This document shows positions 15,381 to 23,863 of a DNA stretch of 64,000 nucleotides, one piece after another. The stretch's first letter is position 1, and each line of letters begins with the position of its first letter. The stretch covers positions 21,249 through 85,248 of the forward strand of contig NZ_KE384520.1 of assembly GCF_000426305.1 (NCBI RefSeq), in the 5' to 3' direction. The notes below the pieces were generated by a model. That model saw nothing but the letters and a program-made list of their open reading frames with translations, had not been told where the DNA came from and did no database searches. A program made the translations under genes and the position numbers. Source of the stretch: Anaerovorax odorimutans DSM 5092 (GTDB taxonomy: Bacteria > Bacillota > Clostridia > Peptostreptococcales > Anaerovoracaceae).

Positions 15381-15450
15381 AGAAATAGTACTTGTAATGG
15401 TACACATTGTATGTTCATTTAAAGTAAGTATTGATAAATAAGGGGTAAGT

Positions 15451-16374
15451 ATGAGGAAATATAAAAAATATTTGATTATTGTTATTTTAATAGGAACACT
15501 TTTTTTATCTATGTTATTAGACCAATATCAAATTGTAGAGGGGCAATTAAATTTGGAAAGCAATAGAATGTATTCGCAGAACAGTAGAGTAATAGAGAAT
15601 CTAAGTATAATAGAAAAAAATAAAAATTTAAAGGAATATTCTTTTAGAGTATTTGGAGAACTTAAAGAAATCCCTTTCGTACGATCCTATTACTCCAATA
15701 ATTATAGAAGCTGGGAACCTATGCTAAAAGAAGGACGATTTTTTAATAAAGAAGATACAAAAGAAGCTATAGTTGGCAAAAATGTAGAGTTAGAGTATAA
15801 GGGAAATGAGAGATATTATGTTTTTAATGGGAAGAAGTATAAAGTAATAGGTTATTGGGGAATTGAAGGAAGCAGTTTTATGGATGACCAAATACTCCTA
15901 AATGATAGTAGATATTTTGAAGATAAAAATGTAAAAACAGTATTGGATAGTGAAAGTATTGAAGTTTTTGAGACAAATGGTATAAAATTTTTAGATATTC
16001 CGGTAAAAGATATATGGAATCCGATTAATGATCAATTTTTTACAGAGTGGATTATGAAGTTGAGCAAATTACTTTCTATATTAGTGTTTGCATTTTGCGG
16101 AATTATTATAAGCTTACAATTTAAGAAGGAAAGTGAGATAAAGCATTTAATAGGTACAAGTAAATATAGGATATGGATAAAAAAATTGTGGTTTTTATGT
16201 TCACTTTTTATATTATCTTTCATTATTGTTATAGGATACACTTGCTTTACTATGCCTAAGTTAATAAAGTTTGAAATATTGTTGAAAAATGTAATATACT
16301 TTATTATTTTAATTACTTCTTTTAATCTTAATGAACTGTATTTAAATTATAGGAGGCTTAAATGTGGAAATTAA
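15451..16374 (+). CDS. FtsX/MacB-like membrane protein of the bacteriocin ABC system
   Basis: 307 residues. One N-terminal membrane helix (about 7-24) precedes a large extracytoplasmic domain (about 30-200, with EGRFFNKEDTKEAIVGKNVE typical of MacB periplasmic-core-like domains). Three further helices follow (about 205-225, 245-265, 275-295). This is a shortened form of an FtsX-type permease. It overlaps the next gene by 13 bp, so the two are coupled and probably form a heterodimer. By comparison with lactococcin-972 loci the system confers immunity or exports the bacteriocin; which one is not known. Confidence 0.7.
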   Translation: MRKYKKYLIIVILIGTLFLSMLLDQYQIVEGQLNLESNRMYSQNSRVIENLSIIEKNKNLKEYSFRVFGELKEIPFVRSYYSNNYRSWEPMLKEGRFFNKEDTKEAIVGKNVELEYKGNERYYVFNGKKYKVIGYWGIEGSSFMDDQILLNDSRYFEDKNVKTVLDSESIEVFETNGIKFLDIPVKDIWNPINDQFFTEWIMKLSKLLSILVFAFCGIIISLQFKKESEIKHLIGTSKYRIWIKKLWFLCSLFILSFIIVIGYTCFTMPKLIKFEILLKNVIYFIILITSFNLNELYLNYRRLKCGN

Positions 16375-17612
16375 AGGAATTTAGATGGTATATATGTAAC
16401 AATTATTTACTTCTATTTTTGCAAGTTATTATACTTTTTCTGGTTTTAGGTCTTATTTATGTATTTTTACTTTTCTCTCATAATTTATTTGATACAAACA
16501 ATAAGTTTAACGAAATATATTCAGATAAAACAATGTATGAATTAGTATATTACTTTGAGAATCCAGATAGATTTTCTGATTTTAGAGATTCAGATGCATC
16601 AATGGCAAGACTTAAAAATTTTTATGATGTTTTAAGCCAAGAGAAATCATTTGATTTTTTATCTTCTTGCGATCAACAAGTTGCTATAACAAATTTTAGA
16701 GGTGATAATAAATTCAAAGATAGCGATCATACATATGATATGAATGGTAAAACCTATATAAATATTAAAAGTATGCAGATGAATCAAAAAGCATTTGAGT
16801 TCCATAAAATAACAGTTGATAAAGGGACAAGCTTTCAATGGGATGGAATTGATTATAAAGGTAACAAAATACCTGTTATTCTAGGGGCTGAATATGAAGG
16901 AGTTTATAATATAGGTGATATTATTGATGCTAATTTTTATTCCCTTGATGTGGAACTGGAAGTTATAGGATTTTTAAAGAAAGATTCAACAATGTACCAT
17001 AAATATGAAGTTAGAAGATGTTTAAATCAATATATAATATTGCCATATCCTGAAAAGGGTTATAAAAACATGGAAAAGTATTTTAGAGGTATATTATATT
17101 CTTCAATGATAAATGGTAATATTGTAATAGAAAATAAGGATAATGCATTACAATTTGTTTTGGATAAATTAAATGATATCTCAAAAACTACAGGATATTA
17201 TGAATATACGTTAATTGGTATTCCTATATTTAAAGTGCAGTATAATATGGTAATGACTATCATTCAATCAAATAGAAATTTGATTATAAAAATTCTAGTA
17301 ACTTTGATATGTATTACAACTTTTATCATGTGCAGCATTTCCTACTTTATATATCAAAGAAGGCAGAGCGTTTATAAGCTTTACAAAATATTGGGCTACT
17401 CGCAGAAAGATATTCAAAGTATGATTTTTAGGGAATTGAGTTTTCCATATATCATATCTTTTATTTTACTGTCTATTTATTATTTTCAAAAATGTTGGCT
17501 ATATTGGCAATGTACATTAAAACTAGCTCTTATTGATCTAGGATGGATGTGGTGCGTATATTTATTTATAGTATATGTTCATAGGCATAATGGTAAAGAA
17601 TTAAATTTATAG
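16362..17612 (+). CDS. Bacteriocin-associated FtsX-like ABC permease
   Basis: 416 residues. A first membrane helix (about 15-38) is followed by a long outer-face domain (about 45-300). The FtsX-type membrane part has a helix near 310-330, a cytoplasmic YKLYKILGYSQKDIQSMIF coupling motif, and two more helices to about 405. Proteins of this arrangement are annotated as bacteriocin-associated integral membrane proteins in lactococcin-972 operons. AGGAGG lies 6 nt before the ATG at 16362. The ATPase gene starts 9 bp after the stop. Confidence 0.72.
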   Translation: MWKLKEFRWYICNNYLLLFLQVIILFLVLGLIYVFLLFSHNLFDTNNKFNEIYSDKTMYELVYYFENPDRFSDFRDSDASMARLKNFYDVLSQEKSFDFLSSCDQQVAITNFRGDNKFKDSDHTYDMNGKTYINIKSMQMNQKAFEFHKITVDKGTSFQWDGIDYKGNKIPVILGAEYEGVYNIGDIIDANFYSLDVELEVIGFLKKDSTMYHKYEVRRCLNQYIILPYPEKGYKNMEKYFRGILYSSMINGNIVIENKDNALQFVLDKLNDISKTTGYYEYTLIGIPIFKVQYNMVMTIIQSNRNLIIKILVTLICITTFIMCSISYFIYQRRQSVYKLYKILGYSQKDIQSMIFRELSFPYIISFILLSIYYFQKCWLYWQCTLKLALIDLGWMWCVYLFIVYVHRHNGKELNL

Positions 17613-17621
17613 GGGGATATA

Positions 17622-18287
17622 ATGATAAAATTAGAGAATATAAATAAATCGTATAAAATGCCCAATAAAAAAGATGAAATATTATTATTCAACGAGTTAG
17701 ATTTTAACATGGGAAGTGCAAAAATGGTTTCGATTCAAGGTAGAAGTGGCTGTGGAAAGACTACTTTACTAAACATAATATCAGGACTGGATACTCAATA
17801 TATTGGAAAATATTATTATGAAGGAAATCTTATAAAAAAATCCCACATGACGGAAAATCGATTTGAAAATATAGGTATTATAACACAAAACTATAATTTG
17901 TTAGAAGATAGGAATGTATATCATAATATTGCTATTGCTATTCAAGATTTACATATTTCTAAAAGTGAAATCAAACGTAGAGTAAAAAATTCACTTGATA
18001 TGGTGGGGCTATTCCGATTTGAAAAAAAATATCCAGATGAATTGTCAGGTGGTGAAGCTCAGCGTGTTGCCATTGCAAGAGCTATTATTAAAGAATCAAA
18101 GTTATTGTTAGCGGATGAACCTACAGGGGCATTAGACGAAAATACAGAAATTGAAATATTAAAATTGTTTTTAGAATTAAAAGCAAGAGGGTATTGTTTG
18201 ATTATAGTAACTCATAATAGGGCAGTTGCAGACATATGTGAAGTACAGTATAAAATTGAAGATCATAAATTACTTAAAATCAGATAG
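17622..18287 (+). CDS. ABC transporter ATP-binding protein, MacB/LolD type
   Basis: 221 residues, a single ATPase domain. Walker A is GRSGCGKTT (about 41-49), the Q-loop ITQNYNLLEDR, the signature LSGGEAQRVAIARA (about 139-152), Walker B LLLADEPTGALDE and the switch His in VTHNRAVA. The sequence around the signature and the Glu-Pro-Thr-Gly-Ala-Leu-Asp stretch are characteristic of the MacB/LolD/FtsE subfamily that works with FtsX-like permeases, here the two preceding gene products. It is the last gene of the operon, with GGGGG 7 nt upstream of its ATG. Confidence 0.93.
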   Translation: MIKLENINKSYKMPNKKDEILLFNELDFNMGSAKMVSIQGRSGCGKTTLLNIISGLDTQYIGKYYYEGNLIKKSHMTENRFENIGIITQNYNLLEDRNVYHNIAIAIQDLHISKSEIKRRVKNSLDMVGLFRFEKKYPDELSGGEAQRVAIARAIIKESKLLLADEPTGALDENTEIEILKLFLELKARGYCLIIVTHNRAVADICEVQYKIEDHKLLKIR

Positions 18288-18335
18288 AAATAAGACATAT
18301 AATAATAAATTATTTTACCAAGTGCCAAATAAATT

Positions 18336-18383
18336 AAAAGTATTATAACCTAAGTAATTTCAATGATTACAAGTACTTTTTTT
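18336..18383 (+). terminator. Hairpin with T-run upstream of the array 5 leader
   Basis: The AAAAGTA ... TACTTTT stem with an imperfect inner stem is followed by TTT. It is the same element as at 14213 and 23792. It probably ends the bacteriocin operon transcript. Confidence 0.6.
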
Positions 18384-18407
18384 AATTTAACTTTAAAAAT
18401 AGGTATA

Positions 18408-18488
18408 GGCTGGTAAATTTTTAATAAAACCTTGAAATTTCAATAAAAAGTGGTATTATTAAAATTAAGAAATGGCATATTTGCAGGC
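18408..18488 (+). promoter_or_regulatory. CRISPR leader of array 5
   Basis: The conserved leader, with TTGAAA and TATTAT elements, ends at the first repeat. Confidence 0.78.
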
Positions 18489-18711
18489 ATTGAACCATAA
18501 CATAAGATGTATTTAAATGTAATTGCGATTTTGCCATTATAATCGTTTACGGATTGAACCATAACATAAGATGTATTTAAATCCTCTTGCCAATACACTT
18601 TCTGTTTCTTTCTCAGATTGAACCATAACATAAGATGTATTTAAATCTGATAATAGCAGCGTTACCATTTTTCGTGCTTATATTGAACCAAAACATCAAG
18701 GTATTAAATAA
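18489..18711 (+). CRISPR. CRISPR array 5 (4 repeats, 3 spacers)
   Basis: Repeats lie at 18489-18518, 18553-18582, 18617-18646 and 18682-18711 (the last strongly degenerate). The spacers are 34, 34 and 35 bp. The terminal spacer differs from the only spacer of array 4 by a single A to G change. The two leader-side spacers are unique. The minus-strand ORF that runs through this array is a by-product of the repeats. Confidence 0.97.
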
Positions 18712-18717
18712 ATTAAT

Positions 18718-18772
18718 AACAGACATAGCGAAAGGCTTATTTTATAAAATAAGGAGATTCGTTATGTCTGTT
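18718..18772 (+). promoter_or_regulatory. Second copy of the hairpin enclosing a start codon
   Basis: This is the same 15-bp stem as at 14466-14520 (arms 18718-18732 and 18758-18772), with AAGGAG in the loop and the ATG at 18764 in the 3' arm. The arms are identical to copy 1 while the loop and the downstream region have changed, suggesting the stem is under selection or that the copy is recent. Confidence 0.6.
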
Positions 18773-18799
18773 TTATTTTCTTTTATCATTTCCGGATAA
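18764..18799 (+). CDS. Possible 11-residue peptide in the duplicated trailer
   Basis: The frame reads MSVLFSFIISG then TAA. The start and ribosome binding site match the 34-residue ORF of copy 1, but a 4-nt deletion changes the frame after codon 5. It may be a relic or a translated leader; translation is unproven. Confidence 0.2.
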   Translation: MSVLFSFIISG

Positions 18800-18930
18800 T
18801 AAAAAAATTAATTTTACAAGACTTATAGAGGAAAATATATCTAATAAAACTCCAATTAAATAAAAACATAAAAACTTTTTTAAAATATGTGTCACATTTC
18901 ATCATATTTAATCGTTATTAATATATAGAG

Positions 18931-19303
18931 AATAAAATTGCTAATAATTTTAAAAAACTAATTATTTTTATAAACTTTATCTAATTATATTATATTTTAT
19001 AAATCGTTTATAGATAATCAAAGGGCAACATTTTGAAAAAGATTAAGAAAAATTTAAAATCAGATTTTATTTTTATTATTTCTTATAAAATAATAAATTT
19101 TTTGGACAAGTATTGTGAATATAGATTATTAGCGAAAATTCAATTACATATTTAGTTTATTATAAGACAGTTAGCCAATAAGTAGAAATTTCTGCTTATT
19201 ATTGATTCTCAATTAAGCTAATTACAGGAGAACATAAAAATCTCTTCAAAAGCTTAATAGAAAAATATATATTTGATTTCTTTGGAAATTGTAAAGGATG
19301 GTG
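18931..19303 (+). other. AT-rich intergenic region before the second secreted-peptide operon
   Basis: No gene is supported here. A near-perfect 24-bp palindrome (AATAAGTAGAAA then TTTCTGCTTATT, 19177-19200, one G-T pair) could be an operator. A TTGGAC element lies upstream of it near 19101, but no convincing -10 was fixed. Confidence 0.4.
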
Positions 19304-19324
19304 ATGCTTATGATTGTGATTTAA
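19304..19324 (+). CDS. Possible 6-residue leader peptide
   Basis: AAAGGATGGTG precedes an ATG encoding MLMIVI before TAA, about 80 bp upstream of the secreted peptide gene. Its position is similar to the mini-ORF at 14717 before the first bacteriocin gene. Support is only positional. Confidence 0.15.
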   Translation: MLMIVI

Positions 19325-19405
19325 ATTTGTATTAGATAATTTATTTTTTAGAGTAAAACTTATGGGAAAAGATTAATGAGTAGAGAAAATACGAGGAGGA
19401 AAAAT

Positions 19406-19837
19406 ATGAAAATATTAAACAGAAACAAATGGATAGGGTTATTGGTAATGGTGGTATTTGTTGCATCATCTGCAACTGCCTTTGCAGCCAGTTACACAAA
19501 CAAGGTAACCTTTAGTGAAAAGCTTCCAATGAATTGCCATAATACTACAGTAGCGCAAGCATCTAAAACTACTAGTGAAGATTATGGCAGAGTACAGATA
19601 ACTAATACTCCTAGTGAAGATGGTATTGCTTGCTGGTTCCGAACAAAAGATTCTCAAGGTAATTATAATTATGATCTTGATGAACTAGTTTTTATTAAAG
19701 ATAAAAAGAAACATCATGTTAATTATGGTTCTGATGTTGCAACAGGCAAGAAAACTAAAGCGGAGCTAAGAATGGAAAACGAAACTCTTACTCAATACCA
19801 TAGAGACACAGTTAAAGGTAATGTTTGGTTTAATTAA
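19406..19837 (+). CDS. Small secreted protein, DUF2712-like, linked to ABC genes
   Basis: A 143-residue precursor. A signal peptide of about 29 residues ends at ATAFAAS. The mature part is beta-rich and polar, ending LRMENETLTQYHRDTVKGNVWFN. The overall layout (KLP motif shortly after the signal, terminal 'LR-x-EN ... V-x-G-x-W') recalls DUF2712 proteins, which occur beside bacteriocin-type ABC transporters. This is a family resemblance by eye, not a search result. The ATG at 19406 has GAGGAGG 6-7 nt upstream; an in-frame ATG at 19376 lacks one. A terminator/attenuator and three permease genes, an ATPase and a membrane-anchored protein follow. A bacteriocin or bacteriocin-like peptide is the likeliest role. 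Confidence 0.65.
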   Translation: MKILNRNKWIGLLVMVVFVASSATAFAASYTNKVTFSEKLPMNCHNTTVAQASKTTSEDYGRVQITNTPSEDGIACWFRTKDSQGNYNYDLDELVFIKDKKKHHVNYGSDVATGKKTKAELRMENETLTQYHRDTVKGNVWFN

Positions 19838-19879
19838 TAATTATTCGTTAAATAACAATTAAGGTTTAAATTTTACATA

Positions 19880-19918
19880 AAGTGTGGGTAATGTATAATA
19901 CCTTGCCCACATTTTATA
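19880..19918 (+). terminator. Hairpin after the secreted peptide gene
   Basis: GTGTGGG and its partner CCCACAT form a stem followed by TTTATAG. Its position matches the terminator after the first bacteriocin gene, suggesting high expression of the first gene and partial read-through. Confidence 0.6.
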
Positions 19919-19931
19919 GTTTGGAGTGAAA

Positions 19932-20768
19932 ATGAACTTATTATATGAAGAAATTAAGAAAATAACCAGGAGGAAACAATTTTTTATAATGACAATTGTA
20001 CTGTTTGGTGCTGTATTTTTAGATTTTTACGCTACTTGTGGACATTATTATGGCAATCAGTTGTCACTTGTTCCGTCAGCATATCAAAGTATTATTATTT
20101 ATAATTATTTTCCAACTCCAATATCAATTGTTTTTGAAGGCTTTATTTTCCCTTTAGCAGTTAGCATTATTGCATCAGATATTTACTATGACGAAAAAGT
20201 ATTGGGGATTAATAATTTAGTGGTTACACGTATTTCTCGTAAAACTTATGTATATTATAAAATTTGGAGTATTATTATTGTAGTTTTTATAGTTACTACA
20301 TTACCCCTTTTGATTAATATCTTATTATCGTTGATTGCTTTCCCTGTGCAAGGGTATTATACATGTTTTACAACCCCCTTTAAACTTTTGATGAGACCGG
20401 ATAAAACTAAAGTTTTAGCATCATTGGATGCATGGTACCCATATTTACATGTGTTTGTATTTCTTTGCATAAGAGGTGTTTTTGCGGTTTCATCAGCTAT
20501 ATTTGCCTTTTCGATTTCTTTTGCCCAAAAAGCAAATAAGTATTTTATTTTGTTATCAGCTATGATCTTTTATATTATCTATGAATTGCTAATATCTTTT
20601 ATTGGAGAAATTCCATTACTGAGTGATAGAAAGTCTGAAATTATATTAACAAATATTCTGGGAGTTAATATTTATGGAAGCATTTGGATGATTATTTTAT
20701 ATTTTTGTATCCAAATATCCATTAGCACAGTATTAATTTGGAAAGGAATTAAATCTGATGATCTATAA
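19932..20768 (+). CDS. ABC-2-type membrane protein 1
   Basis: About 278 residues with six predicted membrane helices (near 18-36, 70-95, 110-135, 175-205, 210-230, 250-272). The N-terminal MNLLYEEIKKITRRKQFF is a short cytoplasmic helix typical of ABC-2 permeases. The ATG at 19932 is chosen because GGAG lies 5 nt upstream and overlaps the alternative GTG at 19926. It overlaps the next gene by 11 bp. A decayed copy of its 5' end lies at 23661. With the next two permeases and the ATPase it forms an exporter or immunity transporter for the upstream peptide. Confidence 0.72.
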   Translation: MNLLYEEIKKITRRKQFFIMTIVLFGAVFLDFYATCGHYYGNQLSLVPSAYQSIIIYNYFPTPISIVFEGFIFPLAVSIIASDIYYDEKVLGINNLVVTRISRKTYVYYKIWSIIIVVFIVTTLPLLINILLSLIAFPVQGYYTCFTTPFKLLMRPDKTKVLASLDAWYPYLHVFVFLCIRGVFAVSSAIFAFSISFAQKANKYFILLSAMIFYIIYELLISFIGEIPLLSDRKSEIILTNILGVNIYGSIWMIILYFCIQISISTVLIWKGIKSDDL

Positions 20769-21507
20769 TATAACTAATAAATCTGAAAAACAATATTGGT
20801 GGAAATTGAAAAATAAAAAAAATATTATAAAAAATATTTTCTCATATTGTATAGTATTTATATTAATGATGATATTTATCATTACAGATACTAATCGAGA
20901 AATCGAGCATTGTTATGGAGCTTTATATAATCGAGTTTATTTTATATCTTTATATTTGCCAATTTATCTTATAGGATTATTTTCTATAGTAAATAAAATA
21001 TTGTTATCAGAAATGGTTATTCGTTATTCTAATAAGTTGAATCTTATGTTTTACTTTTTTTCAAAAATAGTTAAGCATAGCTTTTTGTATTCTTTGACTT
21101 TTCTGTTTGTTAATGTAATATTATTTTTCTTATTATGCATTGATGGAGACAGTCAAAGTATTACAAATTATATTTTTCTATTGTGGACTTTAATATGTCA
21201 GTGGATAGGCTGGGTAATGATTGGGTGCCTTTTTCTTTTATCTTACATAATTTTACAACATATTATAATTTCTTTTATGGGTACTGCTGCGGTAATTGGA
21301 GGCATAGCAAGTATACAACATATAGGTGAAAGTACTACTCATGATATGTTTGATATAATGTATTATTTTTATCAGCAAGAGAATGTTTTTCAAGTAATAA
21401 AATATTTGTCTTATTATTTAGTAATTATTATCGTAATACAGTTTATAGTTTATAAACTGTTAAAGAAAAAAGATTTTATAAAAAAGAAAAAAGGTGAATC
21501 ATATTGA
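20758..21507 (+). CDS. ABC-2-type membrane protein 2
   Basis: 249 residues with about six hydrophobic helices (for example FSYCIVFILMMIFIITD, VYFISLYLPIYLIGLFSIV, YLVIIIVIQFIVYKLL) and a basic C-terminus. It has no recognisable enzymatic motif. It overlaps the genes on both sides (11 bp and 4 bp), which indicates a tightly coupled operon. Confidence 0.68.
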   Translation: MIYNITNKSEKQYWWKLKNKKNIIKNIFSYCIVFILMMIFIITDTNREIEHCYGALYNRVYFISLYLPIYLIGLFSIVNKILLSEMVIRYSNKLNLMFYFFSKIVKHSFLYSLTFLFVNVILFFLLCIDGDSQSITNYIFLLWTLICQWIGWVMIGCLFLLSYIILQHIIISFMGTAAVIGGIASIQHIGESTTHDMFDIMYYFYQQENVFQVIKYLSYYLVIIIVIQFIVYKLLKKKDFIKKKKGESY

Positions 21508-22238
21508 AAATAAAATGCACAAGAGATGGATGGATAACTTGCATAATAGTTTCCATTTGCACAGGGTTTATAACATATATGTTTTACAATATAGGAGGAT
21601 TTAGTTTCTTTGATATTTTCAATAAAACATATGGATATATTGGTCTGAAAGATTATAATTTATTATTTGTAACACTTTTAAAATGGATATTACCACAGTT
21701 AACAATAATACTGTTTTGGGGGAACTATTTAGAGAATAATTTTGTAGGAAATGCGGAACTTATTCTAACAAGAACAAAGGATGTAAAAAAATATGTGGTT
21801 AGCTTTAGTTTAGAATTATTCGTAGCTGTGATTGTTATGAGTGCTGTTTATTATATGGTTATTCTTATTATTTCAGTATTTTCATATGGCATACCGGTTA
21901 TATCGGCAAAAGCATGGATTAATATGCTTCTCTACTTTTTATATTTATATGGAATTGTATTGATTGTTAATTTATTCTCTTTATTTATGAGAGCAGCTTA
22001 TAGTGTGTTTGTGATTATGGTTATACAGATATTCTTCTTAGGGATAGTAAAATTAATTTATGATGGATTGATTGATATGTCAGTATACAAGCTTTTGCCT
22101 ATATCTAGTGTACTGTTTTATTTAAATGAAAATGAGTTTTCAATTAATAAAGGTTATTCTGTTTTTTATTTGGTTTTTCTTATTGTTATTTTAATTTATT
22201 TAACAGTTAAAGTGTTGAGACACAAAGAAATATTGTGA
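21504..22238 (+). CDS. ABC-2-type membrane protein 3
   Basis: 244 residues with about six membrane helices and a basic end (VKVLRHKEIL). A TTG start at 21504 follows AAGGTGA by 6-7 nt and overlaps the previous stop codon. The segment ITYMFYNIGG near the N-terminus has an echo in the remnant at 23740-23760. Confidence 0.68.
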   Translation: MKIKCTRDGWITCIIVSICTGFITYMFYNIGGFSFFDIFNKTYGYIGLKDYNLLFVTLLKWILPQLTIILFWGNYLENNFVGNAELILTRTKDVKKYVVSFSLELFVAVIVMSAVYYMVILIISVFSYGIPVISAKAWINMLLYFLYLYGIVLIVNLFSLFMRAAYSVFVIMVIQIFFLGIVKLIYDGLIDMSVYKLLPISSVLFYLNENEFSINKGYSVFYLVFLIVILIYLTVKVLRHKEIL

Positions 22239-22261
22239 TAGTAAAGGAAAGGGTTTTGATT

Positions 22262-22888
22262 ATGGATAAAGTAATATTAAAAAATGTATATAAGGAGATT
22301 AAGGGAGTTACAGTGTTAAGGGATATTAATTTCACTTTAAAAAAGAGGATGATATATGGATTGTTTGGACACAACGGTTCGGGAAAGACCATGCTGCTTA
22401 GAATGATAGCAGGTCTTATAAAACCTACAAGTGGAGAGGTTTATATTGATGGAAAAAAACTACATACAGATATGGATTTTCCTGAAAGTATAGGAGTTAT
22501 TATTGAAACTCCTGATTTTTGGAGTAATTATACAGGAAAAGAAGTTTTAAAAACTTTAGCCGAAATTAAGAAAATCATTAATGATAATGATATTGATAAA
22601 GCACTTCAAAGGGTAGGTTTAGATCCAAAGGATAAAAGAGTCATAAAAAAGTATTCTTTGGGTATGAAACAACGTCTGGGGATTGCGCAAGCCATTATGG
22701 AAAGTCCTGATATTCTACTTCTTGACGAGCCTACCAATGCCTTAGATAAATCAGGGATAGAGCTTGCCAGAAAGATTATAAGAGAAGAGCGAGATAGAGG
22801 TGCTCTTGTTGTTATCGCCAGTCATAATGTAGCTGATTTGGAAGAGTGTCAAATTAAAATTGAACTGTCAGATGGAAGCATTGTATAA
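22262..22888 (+). CDS. ABC transporter ATP-binding protein of the second peptide operon
   Basis: 208 residues. Walker A is GHNGSGKTM (about 35-43), followed by the Q-loop region, the signature YSLGMKQRLGIAQA, Walker B ILLLDEPTNALDK and the switch His in ASHNVAD. The LGMKQRLGIA signature is typical of the bacitracin/lantibiotic-immunity (BcrA-like) ATPases. The ATG at 22262 is preferred over GTG at 22235 because AAAGGAAAGGG lies 8 nt upstream and the ATPase fold starts at VILKNVYKE. It powers the three preceding permeases. Confidence 0.9.
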   Translation: MDKVILKNVYKEIKGVTVLRDINFTLKKRMIYGLFGHNGSGKTMLLRMIAGLIKPTSGEVYIDGKKLHTDMDFPESIGVIIETPDFWSNYTGKEVLKTLAEIKKIINDNDIDKALQRVGLDPKDKRVIKKYSLGMKQRLGIAQAIMESPDILLLDEPTNALDKSGIELARKIIREERDRGALVVIASHNVADLEECQIKIELSDGSIV

Positions 22889-22903
22889 GAGAAAGGAGCT
22901 GCT

Positions 22904-23641
22904 ATGAAAGGCAAAAAGTGGATTATATTTGCTGTAATATTAATAGTATGTTTAACACTCAGCGTTGTTAATGGGTTAAAAACAAAAGCAAGTTATATAG
23001 ATAATGTGGAACTGAAAAATTATTTGTCAAATAAAGATGTAAAGGTACGGGTTTTAGATTATTTATCTGACAGTGATACCCAAGAAGATCTTCCTGAAGC
23101 TAATAAAGTTAAAAAAGTGCAAGAGGTGGAACAGTTATCAGATGATATTGTGAAAGTAAAAATTAAGAATAATTCTAACCGTAAAATGTATTATGAGAGT
23201 ATTTTGTCACAAGTTGAGATTTTAAAAGTATATAAAGGAGATTTAAAAGAAAACCAAATTATATATGTTTTTGAGCATATTGGTGAAAGTAGCAGCAAGT
23301 TTTCAAAGAATATATTATATAGTATGGATGGATATAACATGATGCAGGAATCAGAAGAGTATCTTTTACTTTTAAAAAGATTGAAGAATACATATTTTGG
23401 TGAAGAAGGCAGTGAATTTGTGTATGTTCCATCAACATCAACATTCAGTAAGTATAGGTGCGATAATGCTAATATTCCATTATTTGAAAGTATTGAATTA
23501 GGTCTAAATGCTGATAATTTTTCTAAGGATAAACTCGCTTTATATTCAGATGTTAAGGATGAAGAAATTTTTTTATGTGACGAAGACCAATATAATCAAT
23601 ATATAAATTTTAAAAAAATATTGACTGAACGTTATAATTAA
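22904..23641 (+). CDS. Membrane-anchored extracytoplasmic protein, function unknown
   Basis: 245 residues: a Lys-rich start, one membrane helix (about 5-24, IIFAVILIVCLTLSVVNGL) and a soluble outer domain with alternating strands and a YYESILSQVEILKVYKGDLK stretch. I do not recognise the family. It is the last gene of the operon, 15 bp after the ATPase gene, with AAAGGAG before its ATG, so it is probably an accessory of the peptide transporter or an immunity factor. Confidence 0.7.
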   Translation: MKGKKWIIFAVILIVCLTLSVVNGLKTKASYIDNVELKNYLSNKDVKVRVLDYLSDSDTQEDLPEANKVKKVQEVEQLSDDIVKVKIKNNSNRKMYYESILSQVEILKVYKGDLKENQIIYVFEHIGESSSKFSKNILYSMDGYNMMQESEEYLLLLKRLKNTYFGEEGSEFVYVPSTSTFSKYRCDNANIPLFESIELGLNADNFSKDKLALYSDVKDEEIFLCDEDQYNQYINFKKILTERYN

Positions 23642-23660
23642 ATAATATTTTAGAGTAAAA

Positions 23661-23757
23661 ATGATCTTATTATATAAAGAAATTAGAAAAGTAACAGAAG
23701 GAGAAAATTTTTAAAAATAATAATTATCCTATTTGGTATTAATGACATATATGTTCT
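23661..23757 (+). pseudogene. Remnant of a duplicated ABC permease gene
   Basis: The DNA from GAGTAAAAATG onward aligns with the start of the permease gene at 19932. The frame reads MILLYKEIRKVTEGENF then stop, and a shifted frame continues RRRKFLKIIIILFGI, against MNLLYEEIKKITRRKQFFIMTIVLFGA. A following MTYMFYNK echoes ITYMFYN of the third permease. It is a frameshifted, internally deleted relic, ending where the array-6 upstream block begins. Confidence 0.65.
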
Positions 23758-23791
23758 ATAATAAATTATTTTACCAAGTGGCAAATTAATT

Positions 23792-23838
23792 AAAAGTATT
23801 ATAACCTAAGCAATTTCAATGGTTACAAGTACTTTTTT
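23792..23838 (+). terminator. Hairpin with T-run upstream of the array 6 leader
   Basis: AAAAGTATTATAACC ... GGTTACAAGTACTTTTTT forms an imperfect stem ending in six T residues. It is the third good copy of the leader-associated terminator. Confidence 0.62.
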
Positions 23839-23863
23839 AAATTTAACTTTAAAAATAGGTAGA

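Noticed and set aside
15244-15441. Plus-strand ORF overlapping the bacteriocin gene end
   Set aside because: No ribosome binding site, runs through the terminator, and the bacteriocin frame is clearly coding.
18440-18631. Minus-strand ORF across CRISPR array 5
   Set aside because: It is created by the repeat sequence and includes spacers.
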